The notes beneath the pieces are model-generated. The model did no database searches and had not been told where the DNA came from. It saw only the letters and a list, made by a program, of their open reading frames with translations. A DNA stretch of 64,000 bases. Origin: CAKZQX01 sp034437035. GTDB taxonomy: Bacteria; Chloroflexota; Chloroflexia; Chloroflexales; Chloroflexaceae. Below, in pieces: positions 26,393 to 35,852 of this stretch. The stretch spans positions 4,669 through 68,668 of the forward strand of contig DAOTUI010000166.1 of assembly GCA_034437035.1 (NCBI GenBank), written 5' to 3'. The translations under genes were made by a program, and so were the position numbers. How positions within the stretch are numbered: the stretch's first letter is position 1; each line of letters begins with the position of its first letter.

Positions 26393-27574
26393 ATGAATGA
26401 GCATCTGCGCCTCTTGATTGTCGATGACTCAGCGCTTATGCGCCGCGTGCTTCGCGGAATGTTTACCAATGATTCCGGGATTGCCGTCGTCGGCGAAGCT
26501 ATCAATGGTCGTGAAGCCCTGGATCTGGTTGCCCGACTGCGGCCTGATGTGATTACCATGGATGTACGGATGCCGGTGATGGATGGCCTCGAAACAACCG
26601 AACAGTTAATGGCATACTATCCGACGCCGATCCTGGTCCTTACGGCATCACTCTCACGCTATGATGTCGATATTACATTTAAGATGCTTGGTGCCGGCGC
26701 GCTGGATGTAATGGAAAAACCCAAACTGGATGACGCGCAAGCCTATGAATGCGCACGACGTGAGTTGCTCCGGCGCATCAAGCTGTTATCCCGGGTCAAG
26801 GTGGTGACACACCTCCGTGGTCGGCGGCGGGTGGAACAGCGTAGTCCGGATCAGGGTGAACATTCCGGGTCTGCATATCTGACGACGCCCCATTCGCTGG
26901 AACAGACGCAATACCAGAACCGAAAGGGAGTAGCCTGGACAATGCCCCAGTCGGTTGTACATGCTCCGGGCATGGTTGTCCCAGAGGTTGCACCATCATT
27001 TAAAATACCGTTTCCCCTGGTGATCATTGGTGCTTCCACAGGGGGGCCCCGCGTCATCCGGCAGATTCTCATGGGGTTGCCGGCAACGTTTAGCGCGTCT
27101 ATTCTGGTGGTCCAGCATATTGCCGAGGGGTTTAGTCGTGGAATGGTTGACTGGCTGGCAAGCGCCTGCCAATTGCCGGTCAGGCTGGCCTGTGAAGGCG
27201 ACCAGTTGACGGTTGGGACGGTGCTGGTTGCGCCAGAGCGGGTTGATCTGCTGGTCGAGCGCAATGGGCGCATCCACTTGAATGATAAGCAGTTACTACT
27301 GCAACGCCCGGCAATTGATATTACGATGCAGTCGGCCGCCGAGATGTTTGGCCCCCAGGTTATTGGTATCCTGCTCACCGGGATGGGGCGTGACGGCGCG
27401 GTGGGGATGCAGAGCATTCGCTACGCGGGTGGGTACACAATTGCGCAGGATCAGGCGAGTTGTACCATTTTTGGCATGCCGCGCGCGGCGATTGAGTTGA
27501 AGGCGGCCGATGAGGTGTTATCACCTGAAGAGATTGTACTGGCGCTCCAGAAGCGTGTGGTGGCGATGGTGTAA
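26393..27574 (+). CDS. cheB: Chemotaxis protein-glutamate methylesterase CheB
   Basis: 393 residues from ATG 26393. Receiver at 1-125 with DDS and phospho-Asp at 57 (VITMDVRMPVMDGLE), a ~75-residue linker rich in Gln/Arg, then the esterase domain (~205-390) with catalytic Ser in IIGASTGGPRVIRQIL, His in VVQHIAEGF and Asp in LTGMGRDGAVG. It removes methyl groups from the receptor and closes the adaptation loop. The ribosome site is weak. It works with the CheR gene 75 bases downstream. Confidence 0.95.
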   Translation: MNEHLRLLIVDDSALMRRVLRGMFTNDSGIAVVGEAINGREALDLVARLRPDVITMDVRMPVMDGLETTEQLMAYYPTPILVLTASLSRYDVDITFKMLGAGALDVMEKPKLDDAQAYECARRELLRRIKLLSRVKVVTHLRGRRRVEQRSPDQGEHSGSAYLTTPHSLEQTQYQNRKGVAWTMPQSVVHAPGMVVPEVAPSFKIPFPLVIIGASTGGPRVIRQILMGLPATFSASILVVQHIAEGFSRGMVDWLASACQLPVRLACEGDQLTVGTVLVAPERVDLLVERNGRIHLNDKQLLLQRPAIDITMQSAAEMFGPQVIGILLTGMGRDGAVGMQSIRYAGGYTIAQDQASCTIFGMPRAAIELKAADEVLSPEEIVLALQKRVVAMV

Positions 27575-27649
27575 CCTGTTTTGTTAAGCGGTTGCGTAGA
27601 TGATTTACGCAGGTGATGCACAAATCCGGGTTAGGTTTTTTGTTTATTT

Positions 27650-29227
27650 ATGACGATGATGAGACACACAAAAACACAGAGTACTGGCCCGCTTACAGCC
27701 GTTGAACCGGTGCTCAAACCCGGTCAGTTTGAGGCACTGCGGGATCTGCTGGCTCAGTACAGCGGTGTCTACCTGGACAAAACCCGGCAAAAGGTTTTGA
27801 CAATCGGTCTGGCACAACGACTGGCGGCAACGGAAAAGACACTGGAGGCGTACGCGGCATATATTGCGCAACCGGCGGGGCGTGCCGAATTGCAGCATCT
27901 GGCTGAACTGACGCTGAACCATGAGACCATCTTTTTCCGCAATCTGCCCCATATGCGGGCACTGCGTGAAGTTATTTTGCCCGAGATGCATCAGCGGAAA
28001 CCCACCGGAATACCGATACGCATCTGGAGTGCCGGATGCGCCACAGGGGAAGAGCCCTATTCACTCGCTATTACTGCCCTGGAAACGTTTGCCGCGCAGA
28101 ACACGCGTCCCGTTGAGATCTGGGCAACGGATCTGAGTGAGTTAGCACTGGCAAAAGCACGCATGGGAAGTTATCGCGGACGTTCACTGAGTAATGTGAC
28201 GCCTGAAATACGCGCGCGTTATTTTGATCCACGGGGTGAAGCCTGGTTTGTCAATGACCGCGTCCGGTCGCTGGTACGCTTTGAGCAGCTTAACCTGTTA
28301 GAGCCATTTCCAGACTATGCTCGTGGCATCGATATCATTTTTTGTCAGAATGTGACGATTTATTTTCAACTGGCAACCTGTCGGGCGCTGATTGAACGGT
28401 TTTATCAGAGTCTGGAGGATGGCGGCACGCTGTTCCTGGGATTCTCAGAAACGCTCTGGAATGTACATAACGGCTTTCGGCTGCAAGAAACACACAGCTC
28501 ATTTGTGTACTACAAAGAGCCATACCGGCCACAACCTGACGTGTCCACCCCTCCGGTTCAGGCTCCAGCGCCATCCCGGACCGGCACAGGAGTGCATGAC
28601 TCCGGGCAGACGCGGCCGCTCCGCGAGGGGCGTTCCCGACCGATAGCACCGCGCGAAGCCAGTCACACGCCGGGGGAACGCCCGGTTCGGCCGCCGGCAA
28701 AATCATCGAGTGAGCCGCAGCCATCCGATGCCGATATCGTTCAGCAGGGACATACACTGCTGAGTGCCGGTCAGGTGACAGAGGCACTCGACATGCTGAC
28801 CCAGGTTCCGCTGAATGGACCGCATGCGCCGCAAGCAGTCGCATTGATTGCCCGGGCGCATGCCAATCGGGGCGACCTGGATCTGGCCGTGGCCGAAGCC
28901 CGGCGCGCAATCGAACTGGACTCGCTGACAACCGAGGCTTATCTGCTGCTGGGGATGCTGTACGCGCAACAGGGACAGTTGCAGAGCGCCGTACAGCACC
29001 TCGAGCGCGCACGCTACCTGGACCCGGAGGCGGCATTGATCTCCTTCCATCTGGCCGAAATGTATCGCCAGATCCAGCGCCGTGAGTGGGCCTTGCGGGA
29101 GTATCGCAATACATTACGTAAACTGGCAACCCATCCGCCTGATGCACTACTCGATGGAGTGGCTGTCAGGTGGGTGCGCGACACATGTCAACGCTATGTC
29201 GAGATCCTGGCAGACGAGCAGAGATGA
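27650..29227 (+). CDS. cheR: CheR methyltransferase with C-terminal TPR extension
   Basis: 525 residues. The CheR region spans ~25-285: N-terminal helices (FEALRDLLAQYSGVYLDKTRQKVL), ELTLNHETIFFRN, the AdoMet-binding IRIWSAGCATGEEPYSLAI and the FCQNVTIYF motif. A low-complexity linker (~290-360) is followed by tetratricopeptide repeats (~365-515; ALIARAHANRGDLDLAVAEARRAIELD, AYLLLGMLYAQQGQLQSAVQHLERARYLDP). CheR-TPR fusions occur in alternative chemosensory systems, where the repeats can regulate or localise the enzyme. Start ATG 27650 lacks a clear ribosome site; the second ATG at 27656 is possible. Confidence 0.92.
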   Translation: MTMMRHTKTQSTGPLTAVEPVLKPGQFEALRDLLAQYSGVYLDKTRQKVLTIGLAQRLAATEKTLEAYAAYIAQPAGRAELQHLAELTLNHETIFFRNLPHMRALREVILPEMHQRKPTGIPIRIWSAGCATGEEPYSLAITALETFAAQNTRPVEIWATDLSELALAKARMGSYRGRSLSNVTPEIRARYFDPRGEAWFVNDRVRSLVRFEQLNLLEPFPDYARGIDIIFCQNVTIYFQLATCRALIERFYQSLEDGGTLFLGFSETLWNVHNGFRLQETHSSFVYYKEPYRPQPDVSTPPVQAPAPSRTGTGVHDSGQTRPLREGRSRPIAPREASHTPGERPVRPPAKSSSEPQPSDADIVQQGHTLLSAGQVTEALDMLTQVPLNGPHAPQAVALIARAHANRGDLDLAVAEARRAIELDSLTTEAYLLLGMLYAQQGQLQSAVQHLERARYLDPEAALISFHLAEMYRQIQRREWALREYRNTLRKLATHPPDALLDGVAVRWVRDTCQRYVEILADEQR

Positions 29228-29263
29228 GGGGGAAGGCCCCCTCTCACTATCTATGGTAGTACT

Positions 29264-30400
29264 ATGAGTGGCAATAACAGTCATACACCTCAGCGTATAT
29301 TTTACAATCAGCGTCGCTCGTGCCGGACACTCCTTGGACACCGCGCTGTCAAGAAGATCGCCGTGCGACGCATGGTGCCGGCGCAAGACACCGCTGTGGC
29401 AGCAGCAGCACCGCTGAATGAGGTAGAACTCCAGCGGCAGGCGGAACTGGAGCGGGAGCTCCAACTTGCGCGCGATATTCAACAGGGTCTGCTGCTGGCG
29501 GCCGTGCCACATTTGCCAGGTTGGGAATTGAGCGCCGTTTCACTGCCGGCACGCGATCTGGGCGGCGATTTGTACGACTTTCTGCCGTTGCAGGGCGGCT
29601 GGCAGGGTATTATGATTGGTGATGTGGCGGGTAAAGGGTTACCGGCCGCACTCCAGATGGCGGTAACGCGTACCGTATTTCGCCATGAAGCGCGCACTGG
29701 CGCATCTTCGGCGCAAACGTTGGCAGCAGTGAATCGGGGCATATTGAGCGAAATTCCGCAGGGTATGGTGACAATGTTGTATGCCCTGCTGGAACCAACG
29801 CAGGGTGTGCTACGGCTGTCGAATGCCGGGCATACCTTTCCCCTGCTGGCAAACGGAATGGTGCAGGAGTTGGAAGCTCCTGGTCTGCCATTAGGCATCG
29901 ACCTGGATATTGAATACGATGAGATAACGACCACGATTGGACCGGGTGATACTGTTGTGTTTTATACTGATGGCGTTACTGAAGCATTTAATACTGACTT
30001 CGAGATGTATGGATTGGAGCGGCTCCAGGCGCTGATCGAAAACAACGAACGGCTGAAACCCCGGGCGTTGATGACGCGTCTGCTTCAGGAACTACGCGCC
30101 TGGGGAATGGGTAGTGCGCAGAGTGATGATGTAACAATCGTGGTGTTACGGCGGCGGCTGGAACACTTAAGTGCAGAACTACACAGTATTTTCGATGATG
30201 TTTTGGGATTAGAACGGGCAACGGTGTTCTGGGAGGAGGTAGTGGTGCAGCTCTGCGAACCGTCCCTTACCAATGCCCGCGCGGAAGAGTGGAACCGGAT
30301 CTTACCGGAGGTGGTGCGCATCGCACGAGAACAATTTGGACGAGGGCTGGCACGCGAATTAAACCAACAAATGCGTTTAGCTATTGAGGAGTATCGCTAG
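29264..30400 (+). CDS. SpoIIE/RsbU-type PP2C phosphatase
   Basis: 378 residues. A ~50-residue N-terminus is followed by a coiled coil (QRQAELERELQLARDIQQGLL, the switch helix usual in RsbU proteins), then the PPM phosphatase: ARDLGGDLYDF (metal-binding), IGDVAGKGLPAALQM, NAGHTFPLL and SDDVTIVVLRR. A C-terminal ~100-residue helical tail is unusual. Such enzymes dephosphorylate STAS anti-anti-sigma proteins. The RsbW-like and STAS genes follow 1.8 kb downstream, making this the activating phosphatase of a partner-switch module. Confidence 0.92.
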   Translation: MSGNNSHTPQRIFYNQRRSCRTLLGHRAVKKIAVRRMVPAQDTAVAAAAPLNEVELQRQAELERELQLARDIQQGLLLAAVPHLPGWELSAVSLPARDLGGDLYDFLPLQGGWQGIMIGDVAGKGLPAALQMAVTRTVFRHEARTGASSAQTLAAVNRGILSEIPQGMVTMLYALLEPTQGVLRLSNAGHTFPLLANGMVQELEAPGLPLGIDLDIEYDEITTTIGPGDTVVFYTDGVTEAFNTDFEMYGLERLQALIENNERLKPRALMTRLLQELRAWGMGSAQSDDVTIVVLRRRLEHLSAELHSIFDDVLGLERATVFWEEVVVQLCEPSLTNARAEEWNRILPEVVRIAREQFGRGLARELNQQMRLAIEEYR

Positions 30401-30627
30401 CAGTTGGCCTACTACAGAATGTAAGATATCGACGGTCGGGGCCGATCTTTGATGACAGAATTGTCAGATAATCCATAAAAGATCTCGACCCATCGTGCAA
30501 AAAGTGCAGCAACGTGGTATAGTAGTCGATCCACGAAGAAGATTGTTACGCTCTCACTGAGTGGAGAGAAAGACTGTTCTTCTGTAGTGCCAATCCGGAA
30601 AGCGATAGCCTGTCTGTACGGAGAACA
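30401..30627. other. Intergenic region before the TPR gene
   Basis: 227 bases. TATAGT near 30520 is a possible -10 box; no other feature is seen. Confidence 0.3.
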
Positions 30628-32217
30628 GTGAAATGGGGTTTGATTATGGCTGCGAACGAACCACTCATCTTTATGCCCTTGGACCTGGATACGTTCTCTG
30701 GCAGTGAGCGCTTTGTCGAGGGCACACGCCTGGGTGCTGCGTTCAGTCGAGGCATCCATTCCTATCTGCGTGCCGCATATACGGATGCGATTGAACACTT
30801 CAAGGCCGCGCTAATTGCTGCCTATGTAGATGGGGAAGAGCAGGCACAAATTTACGACCGCGAACGCGCGATTATCTACCTGTATATTGGCAATGCGCTG
30901 GCGTTTCAGGATGACTGGGAAGGCGCGTTGCGCGAGTATCTTGAAGCGGTTCAGACCGATCCGCAACTCGCCGAAGCGCACTATAACCTGGGCGTGGCTT
31001 TTGCGGCCCAGGGGCAGTTTGACCGGGCCATTGCCGCCTTCAAGGAAGCGCTGGAACATAACGAGGATCTCTACGAGGCACACTTCTCACTCGGGCGCTG
31101 TTACCAACGCCTGGAGGATGCCGGGCGAGCTTATATTCACTACACCAGTGCATGTGGCGCGCGTCCGCAGGCAGCCGAGCCGCGCTACTACATGGGCCTG
31201 ATGCATCAGAGCCACGGAGCGCATGAACTGGCACAGCGTTGCTTTTCAGAGGCGCTGCGGGTTGAGCCAACCTTTGTCTCGCCGGCAGTGCAGGATGAGG
31301 TGCTGGTTTCGCGCAGTGAGTCGGAGGTTGCCCAGTGGTACTATCGGTTGAGCCAGGACTTGAAAACCCAGGGCTATGAGGAAGAGGCGGAACGGATTTA
31401 CAAAGCTCTCCTGCAGTGGCGGCCTGAGGAGTATCGTGCCCGCTATCTTCTGGGGAATTTGCTGGCACGCAATCGGCGCTGGGACGAGGCGTTAGAGCAG
31501 TATCGCAAGGTGCCGCCCCACGATAAGCATTTTGTGGAAGCCCGCCTGCGGATGAGCGCCGTACTCCGGTTGCTCAAACAACATAAGCAGGCATACGATC
31601 TGCTCTTTGATTGTGCCAAACTGCATCCGGGGAATGGACAGCTTTTCCTGAGCATGGGTAAGCTGCTCTACGATATGGAGATGTTCCCGGCAGCCGTGCG
31701 GGCATTTGAACGCTCGGTGCAGTTGCTGCCGCGCGACCCACAGGCCCACTACCTGCTCGGCTTTATGTACACGATGATGGGGCGGGAGAACTGGGCGCTG
31801 GCGGCCTGGCGCAAAGCGGTTGATCTGGCTCCCGAAGTCTACTCGCTACGCTATGACCTGGGCTATATGTACATCCGGCGAGGGCGCTACGATCTGGCGG
31901 CCAAGGAGTTTGCGGTGGTGTCGGATCACTGGCCTGATGATATAGAAACCAGTTTTATGCTGGGCTTATGTTACAAAGAATTGATGGAACCAGCCCGCTC
32001 TATTCCGCTGTTTGAGAAAGTCTTACGGCGCAACCCACGCCACGGTCAGGCGCTCTACTATCTAGGCGCATGTTACCTGCAGATTGGTAATACATCGCTG
32101 GGTAAGGCCTATCTCCGCCGGTATGATCACCTGGCACGCCAGAACCAGCATACGGTTGTACGCTCAACCCCGAACGCGCGCAAACGCTCGCTCTCAGCAG
32201 TGCGCTCGACAGTATAG
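30628..32217 (+). CDS. TPR-repeat protein
   Basis: 529 residues if translation begins at the GTG 30628; ATG 30646 is an alternative, and neither has a strong ribosome site. Almost the whole protein is tetratricopeptide repeats, roughly 10-12 of them; clear units include AIIYLYIGNALAFQDDWEGALREYLEAVQTDP, AHYNLGVAFAAQGQFDRAIAAFKEALEHN and ALYYLGACYLQIGNTSLGKAYLRRY. No signal peptide or membrane segment. TPRs bind partner proteins, so this probably scaffolds the surrounding partner-switch components, sitting between the phosphatase and the kinase genes. It ends 13 bases before the RsbW-like gene. Confidence 0.9.
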   Translation: MKWGLIMAANEPLIFMPLDLDTFSGSERFVEGTRLGAAFSRGIHSYLRAAYTDAIEHFKAALIAAYVDGEEQAQIYDRERAIIYLYIGNALAFQDDWEGALREYLEAVQTDPQLAEAHYNLGVAFAAQGQFDRAIAAFKEALEHNEDLYEAHFSLGRCYQRLEDAGRAYIHYTSACGARPQAAEPRYYMGLMHQSHGAHELAQRCFSEALRVEPTFVSPAVQDEVLVSRSESEVAQWYYRLSQDLKTQGYEEEAERIYKALLQWRPEEYRARYLLGNLLARNRRWDEALEQYRKVPPHDKHFVEARLRMSAVLRLLKQHKQAYDLLFDCAKLHPGNGQLFLSMGKLLYDMEMFPAAVRAFERSVQLLPRDPQAHYLLGFMYTMMGRENWALAAWRKAVDLAPEVYSLRYDLGYMYIRRGRYDLAAKEFAVVSDHWPDDIETSFMLGLCYKELMEPARSIPLFEKVLRRNPRHGQALYYLGACYLQIGNTSLGKAYLRRYDHLARQNQHTVVRSTPNARKRSLSAVRSTV

Positions 32218-32230
32218 AAGGAGTGAAAGA

Positions 32231-32668
32231 ATGCAACGCACGGAGCGCGTCGAAGTCAATATTCCTTCAAATCCCATTTTTGAACGAGTCGTGCGGGCGA
32301 GTGCTGCCGAAATTGGCGAGGCATTGGGCTTCTCCGGCGACCGGATTGAGGATCTGAAGCTGGCGGTGAGCGAAGCCGTCAATAATGCCATTGAGCATGG
32401 CAACAAGAGTGAGGCAAGTAAACTGGTCGAGGTGGTTTTCGCCCTGGATCAGGAAAAATTGGAAGTACGGATCTCCGATCAAGGTGCGGGCGTTGAACGT
32501 CTCGATTTTTCACGCCGAATCGTTGAAGAAAAGAACCTGGAAGAAGGTATGTTGCGCGGCTTTGGTACTTACCTTATAAGCGCACTTGTAGATGATTGTG
32601 AAGTTAGCTCGTCCCAAACCGGAACGGTACTCACGCTACGACTCTATCGGAAAGGGCAGACACAATGA
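32231..32668 (+). CDS. RsbW-like serine-protein kinase / anti-sigma-type regulator
   Basis: 145 residues from ATG 32231 with AAGGAG upstream. A GHKL ATPase of the anti-sigma type: N box LAVSEAVNNAIEHGNKSE, G1 box ISDQGAGVE and G2 box EEGMLRGFGTYLISALVDD. It should phosphorylate a STAS partner, most likely the product of the next gene with which it overlaps (ATGA), and in its free form bind a sigma factor or another target. No cognate general-stress sigma factor is adjacent. Confidence 0.92.
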   Translation: MQRTERVEVNIPSNPIFERVVRASAAEIGEALGFSGDRIEDLKLAVSEAVNNAIEHGNKSEASKLVEVVFALDQEKLEVRISDQGAGVERLDFSRRIVEEKNLEEGMLRGFGTYLISALVDDCEVSSSQTGTVLTLRLYRKGQTQ

Positions 32669-32991
32669 GCGACGTTATCAGGCGTGAAGAATTTGGGGAC
32701 GTTGCCGTGCTGCATATCGGTACACCCAGTGTTGATGGGGTCTCCGCTGCAGCAATTGAGGCCGCCTGTGCTGAAATGCGTCCCATTACTGTACTTGATT
32801 TTAGCAATGTTTCGTTTATTAACTCATCTGGCATTTCCTCGCTGCTCAAATTTGTGGTGACAGCGCGTAAGGCCGGCTATAAGCTGTTTGCCATGAATGT
32901 CAGTCCTCACCACCAGAAAATTTTCAAGATGGTGGAGATGTCCCGTTTTATGCCGACAATTGAAGAGCGCGATCTGGCAACGTATCGTTAA
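32665..32991 (+). CDS. STAS anti-anti-sigma protein
   Basis: 108 residues, overlapping the upstream kinase gene by 4 bases. A stand-alone STAS domain with the phosphorylation loop VLDFSNVSFINSSGISSLLKF; the Ser-Ser pair contains the usual phospho-acceptor. It is the third partner of the module: phosphorylated by the kinase, dephosphorylated by the SpoIIE-type phosphatase. Stand-alone STAS proteins release the sequestered target of the kinase when unphosphorylated. Confidence 0.93.
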   Translation: MSDVIRREEFGDVAVLHIGTPSVDGVSAAAIEAACAEMRPITVLDFSNVSFINSSGISSLLKFVVTARKAGYKLFAMNVSPHHQKIFKMVEMSRFMPTIEERDLATYR

Positions 32992-33425
32992 GCCCGGAGT
33001 TGTCCCGATAGCGCAACGGTGTCTGATCCGGCGATACGTTCTTCAGACGGTAGTGTCGGTTACGTCGTTTATCACCAGGATTGCCTGGATGGTGGCAGAT
33101 CACTGACCCTCCCGCATGTTGGCCTTGCGCATATCCGCGCGGTAGCCGCAACCCAACCTGCGGAAGGGTTTCTGATGTTGGCATGATAAATATCTATTAC
33201 CGGAAGATGACGGTTTAGAAACGTTTGCATCCGGATGGGCAGTGTGTGGTATCATATGCAGAGACCCGTACAGCGCTTGGACTGCTGCAGGGAAGGAATA
33301 GCAGATACGTCTTCTGGATTGTCGGGCGCAGTGCCGGCCGGCACGTTCCGGCGGCTGCAGTAGTAGTTGTGCAGAAAGGGAACGGCAGTGGGTTTGACTG
33401 TTGAACAGTTGTGCAGGAGGAAGAT
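32992..33425. other. Intergenic region before a receiver gene
   Basis: 434 bases with no supportable gene. TATCAT (33250-33255) with TTTGCA ~20 bases upstream is a weak promoter candidate. A 14-base self-complementary GTGCCGGCCGGCAC lies near 33340. Confidence 0.35.
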
Positions 33426-33812
33426 GTGGCGTCTACGGTGATGATTGTTGAAGATGATGCATCAACACGTCGTTTGTATCGTTTCCTCCTTGCTAACAGC
33501 GGCTATGTTGTTATCGAAGCGGAGGATGGACAGGCAGCGCTTGAGAAGTTTGTTACGCAGCCGTGTGATGTCGTCATTACGGATATGAATATGCCACGGA
33601 TGAGTGGTATAGATCTGGTGCGAACCCTGCGTGAGAACTATCCTACAGTACATGTAATCATGATAACGGCTTTTGGCACGCCCGATATAGAGAAGCAGGC
33701 ATGGCGAGCCGGGGTTAATGACTACCTGACCAAGCCATTTGACTTTGAAGAACTGGAACGCCGGGTGCAGCAGTTCTTTGAACAACGCAATGGACCGCCA
33801 CCAGTTTCGTAG
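33426..33812 (+). CDS. Single-domain response regulator
   Basis: 128 residues from the GTG at 33426, which has GGAGGAAGAT directly upstream; GTG 33411 is less likely. Complete receiver: VMIVEDDAS, phospho-Asp in VVITDMNMPRMSGIDL, Thr in MITAFGT and Lys in YLTKPFDF. The YLTKPFDFEEL ending and the wording of the phosphorylation loop resemble NtrC- and HD-GYP-type receivers rather than CheY. It may be phosphorylated by CheA and act on the HD-GYP protein's pathway, or be a phosphate sink. Confidence 0.88.
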   Translation: MASTVMIVEDDASTRRLYRFLLANSGYVVIEAEDGQAALEKFVTQPCDVVITDMNMPRMSGIDLVRTLRENYPTVHVIMITAFGTPDIEKQAWRAGVNDYLTKPFDFEELERRVQQFFEQRNGPPPVS

Positions 33813-34219
33813 TATATGCAGGTTTATGTCTACTACCTTGCCTCAGAGATTTTAGACCAGAGCAATCAGGTTGCTTCACCTTTTTGCATTGAGCGTCACT
33901 CCCCCGCTCACTCCTCTTGTTGTCCCCGGTTATCCCGGCCTGACGCCGGCATCGAGCGAAGGCAATTGACCGAGTCTAACAGCGTTCTTATGCACTTGCT
34001 GTGTAGCTTACAAGATGTGATACACTGCGTACATCTGCTTCAGATGAATCGTACGCCATCTGGAAAAGTGAAGAAAATGTAAACCGGGCAGGGGCGTAGC
34101 ACTTGCAGAGTAGGTTACAATAGTAGGAAAAGTTGCCTATCGTATATCGTGTTCCGCTGTTCCCTGATGACCTGAGCTGCGCGAACCAGTTCAGGTAAGT
34201 TCTGCCATGGGAGATTATT
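33813..34219. other. Intergenic region before the HD-GYP gene
   Basis: 407 bases. I looked for a cyclic-di-GMP riboswitch because of the downstream gene and found no matching conserved core. No terminator with a T-run is visible. Confidence 0.4.
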
Positions 34220-35749
34220 ATGAGAGGCTGCATACAAGACACCACATCAGCTCACCCGCCAGCCCGACTGCTCATTGTTGACGATGATACCAATGTACGC
34301 AACTTCTGCGCGCGCCTCTTACGCCACCACGGCTATGCTACCGCAACCGCAGATAATGGGCGTACGGCGGTCGAGATGCTGCGTGAGAAACGTTATGACC
34401 TGGTACTGACCGACCTGCAGATGCCGGAGATGGGCGGCATTGATCTCCTTCACCATCTCCGTGAGCAGCATCCCGATGTTGATAAACTGGTGTTCACCGC
34501 CTTTGCGGAGGTCGATACGGCCCGTCAGGCATTGAAACTGGGGGCATTTGATTATCTGACGAAACCGGTTGATGCCGATGATCTGGAGCGCGCGGTGCGG
34601 CGGTGCCTGGAACTACGGCGCATTCGCCAGGAAAAAGAGCGCCTCTCGGAACTGGTGGTGATGTACCAGTTTAGCCAGGCAATTGCGAATTCGCTGGACA
34701 TTGAAACGCAGGTGATGCGGATTAATGCATTCCTCTGGCAGCGCTTCGCCCCGGACTCACTCTCGGTATCACTCCTCTATCCGGAGGATCAGTGCCTGCG
34801 TCTGGTGACGTATAAAACTCGTCATAGCAACGGACCGCGCGCGGACCAGCTTCCCCTGGCTGCCGACTGCAGCGAGGAGCAGTTGGTACAGGTGCATATG
34901 CAACTTATCGGCGGGCGGGGGATCGATGTCGCCGGGCTGATGGCCGGGGCGGTCTTGCGGACCAACGACCGGCCGGTGGGCTGTCTGCATCTTACCCGCA
35001 ATGGTGAGCAACCGGAGTTTGATGCGAATGAGCGCAAGCTGCTCAGTGTGTTTGCCCTGCAGATTGCCGCTTCCCTCGACAATGCCCGCCTCTACCAGCG
35101 TTTGCGGGAACAGAACCTGCAGACGATTGAAGCGCTGGCGGCGGCAATTGATGCGCGCGACCCCTACACCCATGGTCACTCAGAGCAGGTGACGCGCTAT
35201 GCGGTGCGGCTGGCCGAGGTGATCGGGCTGCCGGCAGAGCGGATCGAACGACTGCGCTATGCGGGCCTGTTGCATGACATCGGCAAAATTGGTATCCGCG
35301 ATCATATCTTGCTCAAGCCCAGTCCGCTCTCCGACGAAGAGTTTGACATTATGAAGGAGCATCCCTCAATCGGCGCAAATATTATTCGTGGGGTGCAGGC
35401 GTTGAGCGACACGCTGCCGATTATTGAGGGGCATCACGAACGGATCGACGGTGGTGGATATCCGGAGGGGCTTTCAGGGGAACAACTGAGCATCGAGACG
35501 CGCATTCTGGCGGTGGCCGATGCCTTTGATGCGATGATCTCCAACCGCGCCTATCGCGCCGGGATGGATACGGCGACGGCGCTCAACATTCTACGGAAGG
35601 GGCGCGGGACTGAGTGGGATGCCCAACTGGTTGATGCGTTTGTGAATCTCATTCATGCCGAAGGGGCGGAACTGCGCACAAAAGTGAAGCTACCACCACC
35701 CCAGGAAGCCATTGTTGCAACGCCGGAGTATGCGCTGGCTCTGACGTAA
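34220..35749 (+). CDS. Response regulator with GAF-like and HD-GYP domains (c-di-GMP phosphodiesterase)
   Basis: 509 residues, GGGAGA upstream of the ATG. Receiver at ~15-130 (LLIVDDDTN, VLTDLQMPEMGGIDLL, YLTKPVD), a GAF-like middle (~150-300), then HD-GYP (~305-480): YTHGHSEQVTRYA, LLHDIGKIGIRDHIL, KEHPSIG, EGHHERIDGGGYPEGLSGE and AVADAFDAMISNRAYR. The HD metal-binding and GYP residues are all present, so it should hydrolyse cyclic di-GMP to GMP/pGpG on phosphorylation. It closes the signalling cluster and would link it to biofilm or motility control. It converges with gyrA. Confidence 0.94.
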   Translation: MRGCIQDTTSAHPPARLLIVDDDTNVRNFCARLLRHHGYATATADNGRTAVEMLREKRYDLVLTDLQMPEMGGIDLLHHLREQHPDVDKLVFTAFAEVDTARQALKLGAFDYLTKPVDADDLERAVRRCLELRRIRQEKERLSELVVMYQFSQAIANSLDIETQVMRINAFLWQRFAPDSLSVSLLYPEDQCLRLVTYKTRHSNGPRADQLPLAADCSEEQLVQVHMQLIGGRGIDVAGLMAGAVLRTNDRPVGCLHLTRNGEQPEFDANERKLLSVFALQIAASLDNARLYQRLREQNLQTIEALAAAIDARDPYTHGHSEQVTRYAVRLAEVIGLPAERIERLRYAGLLHDIGKIGIRDHILLKPSPLSDEEFDIMKEHPSIGANIIRGVQALSDTLPIIEGHHERIDGGGYPEGLSGEQLSIETRILAVADAFDAMISNRAYRAGMDTATALNILRKGRGTEWDAQLVDAFVNLIHAEGAELRTKVKLPPPQEAIVATPEYALALT

Positions 35750-35789
35750 CTACGCTGGTTTCTAGCTACTCCTTAAAAACACAAAGCGC

Positions 35790-35819
35790 GGCGCAGAGAC
35801 AATTTACTGTCTCCGCGCC
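35790..35819. terminator. Bidirectional hairpin between the HD-GYP gene and gyrA
   Basis: GGCGCAGAGACA (35790-35801) pairs with TGTCTCCGCGCC (35808-35819) apart from one A-C mismatch, loop ATTTAC. It lies between two convergent genes (stops at 35749 and 35853) and can serve both. Confidence 0.6.
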
Positions 35820-35852
35820 ACACTCATTTCGCCTCAAGTCCGGTAGTCCTGA

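Noticed and set aside
30628..32217. Cognate sigma factor for the RsbW/STAS pair
   Set aside because: No sigma-70-type gene lies in the cluster; the only sigma factor (8357) is an ECF type far away and is not known to be controlled by partner switching.
33813..34219. Cyclic-di-GMP riboswitch upstream of the HD-GYP gene
   Set aside because: I could not find the conserved GEMM core or the P1/P2 pairs.
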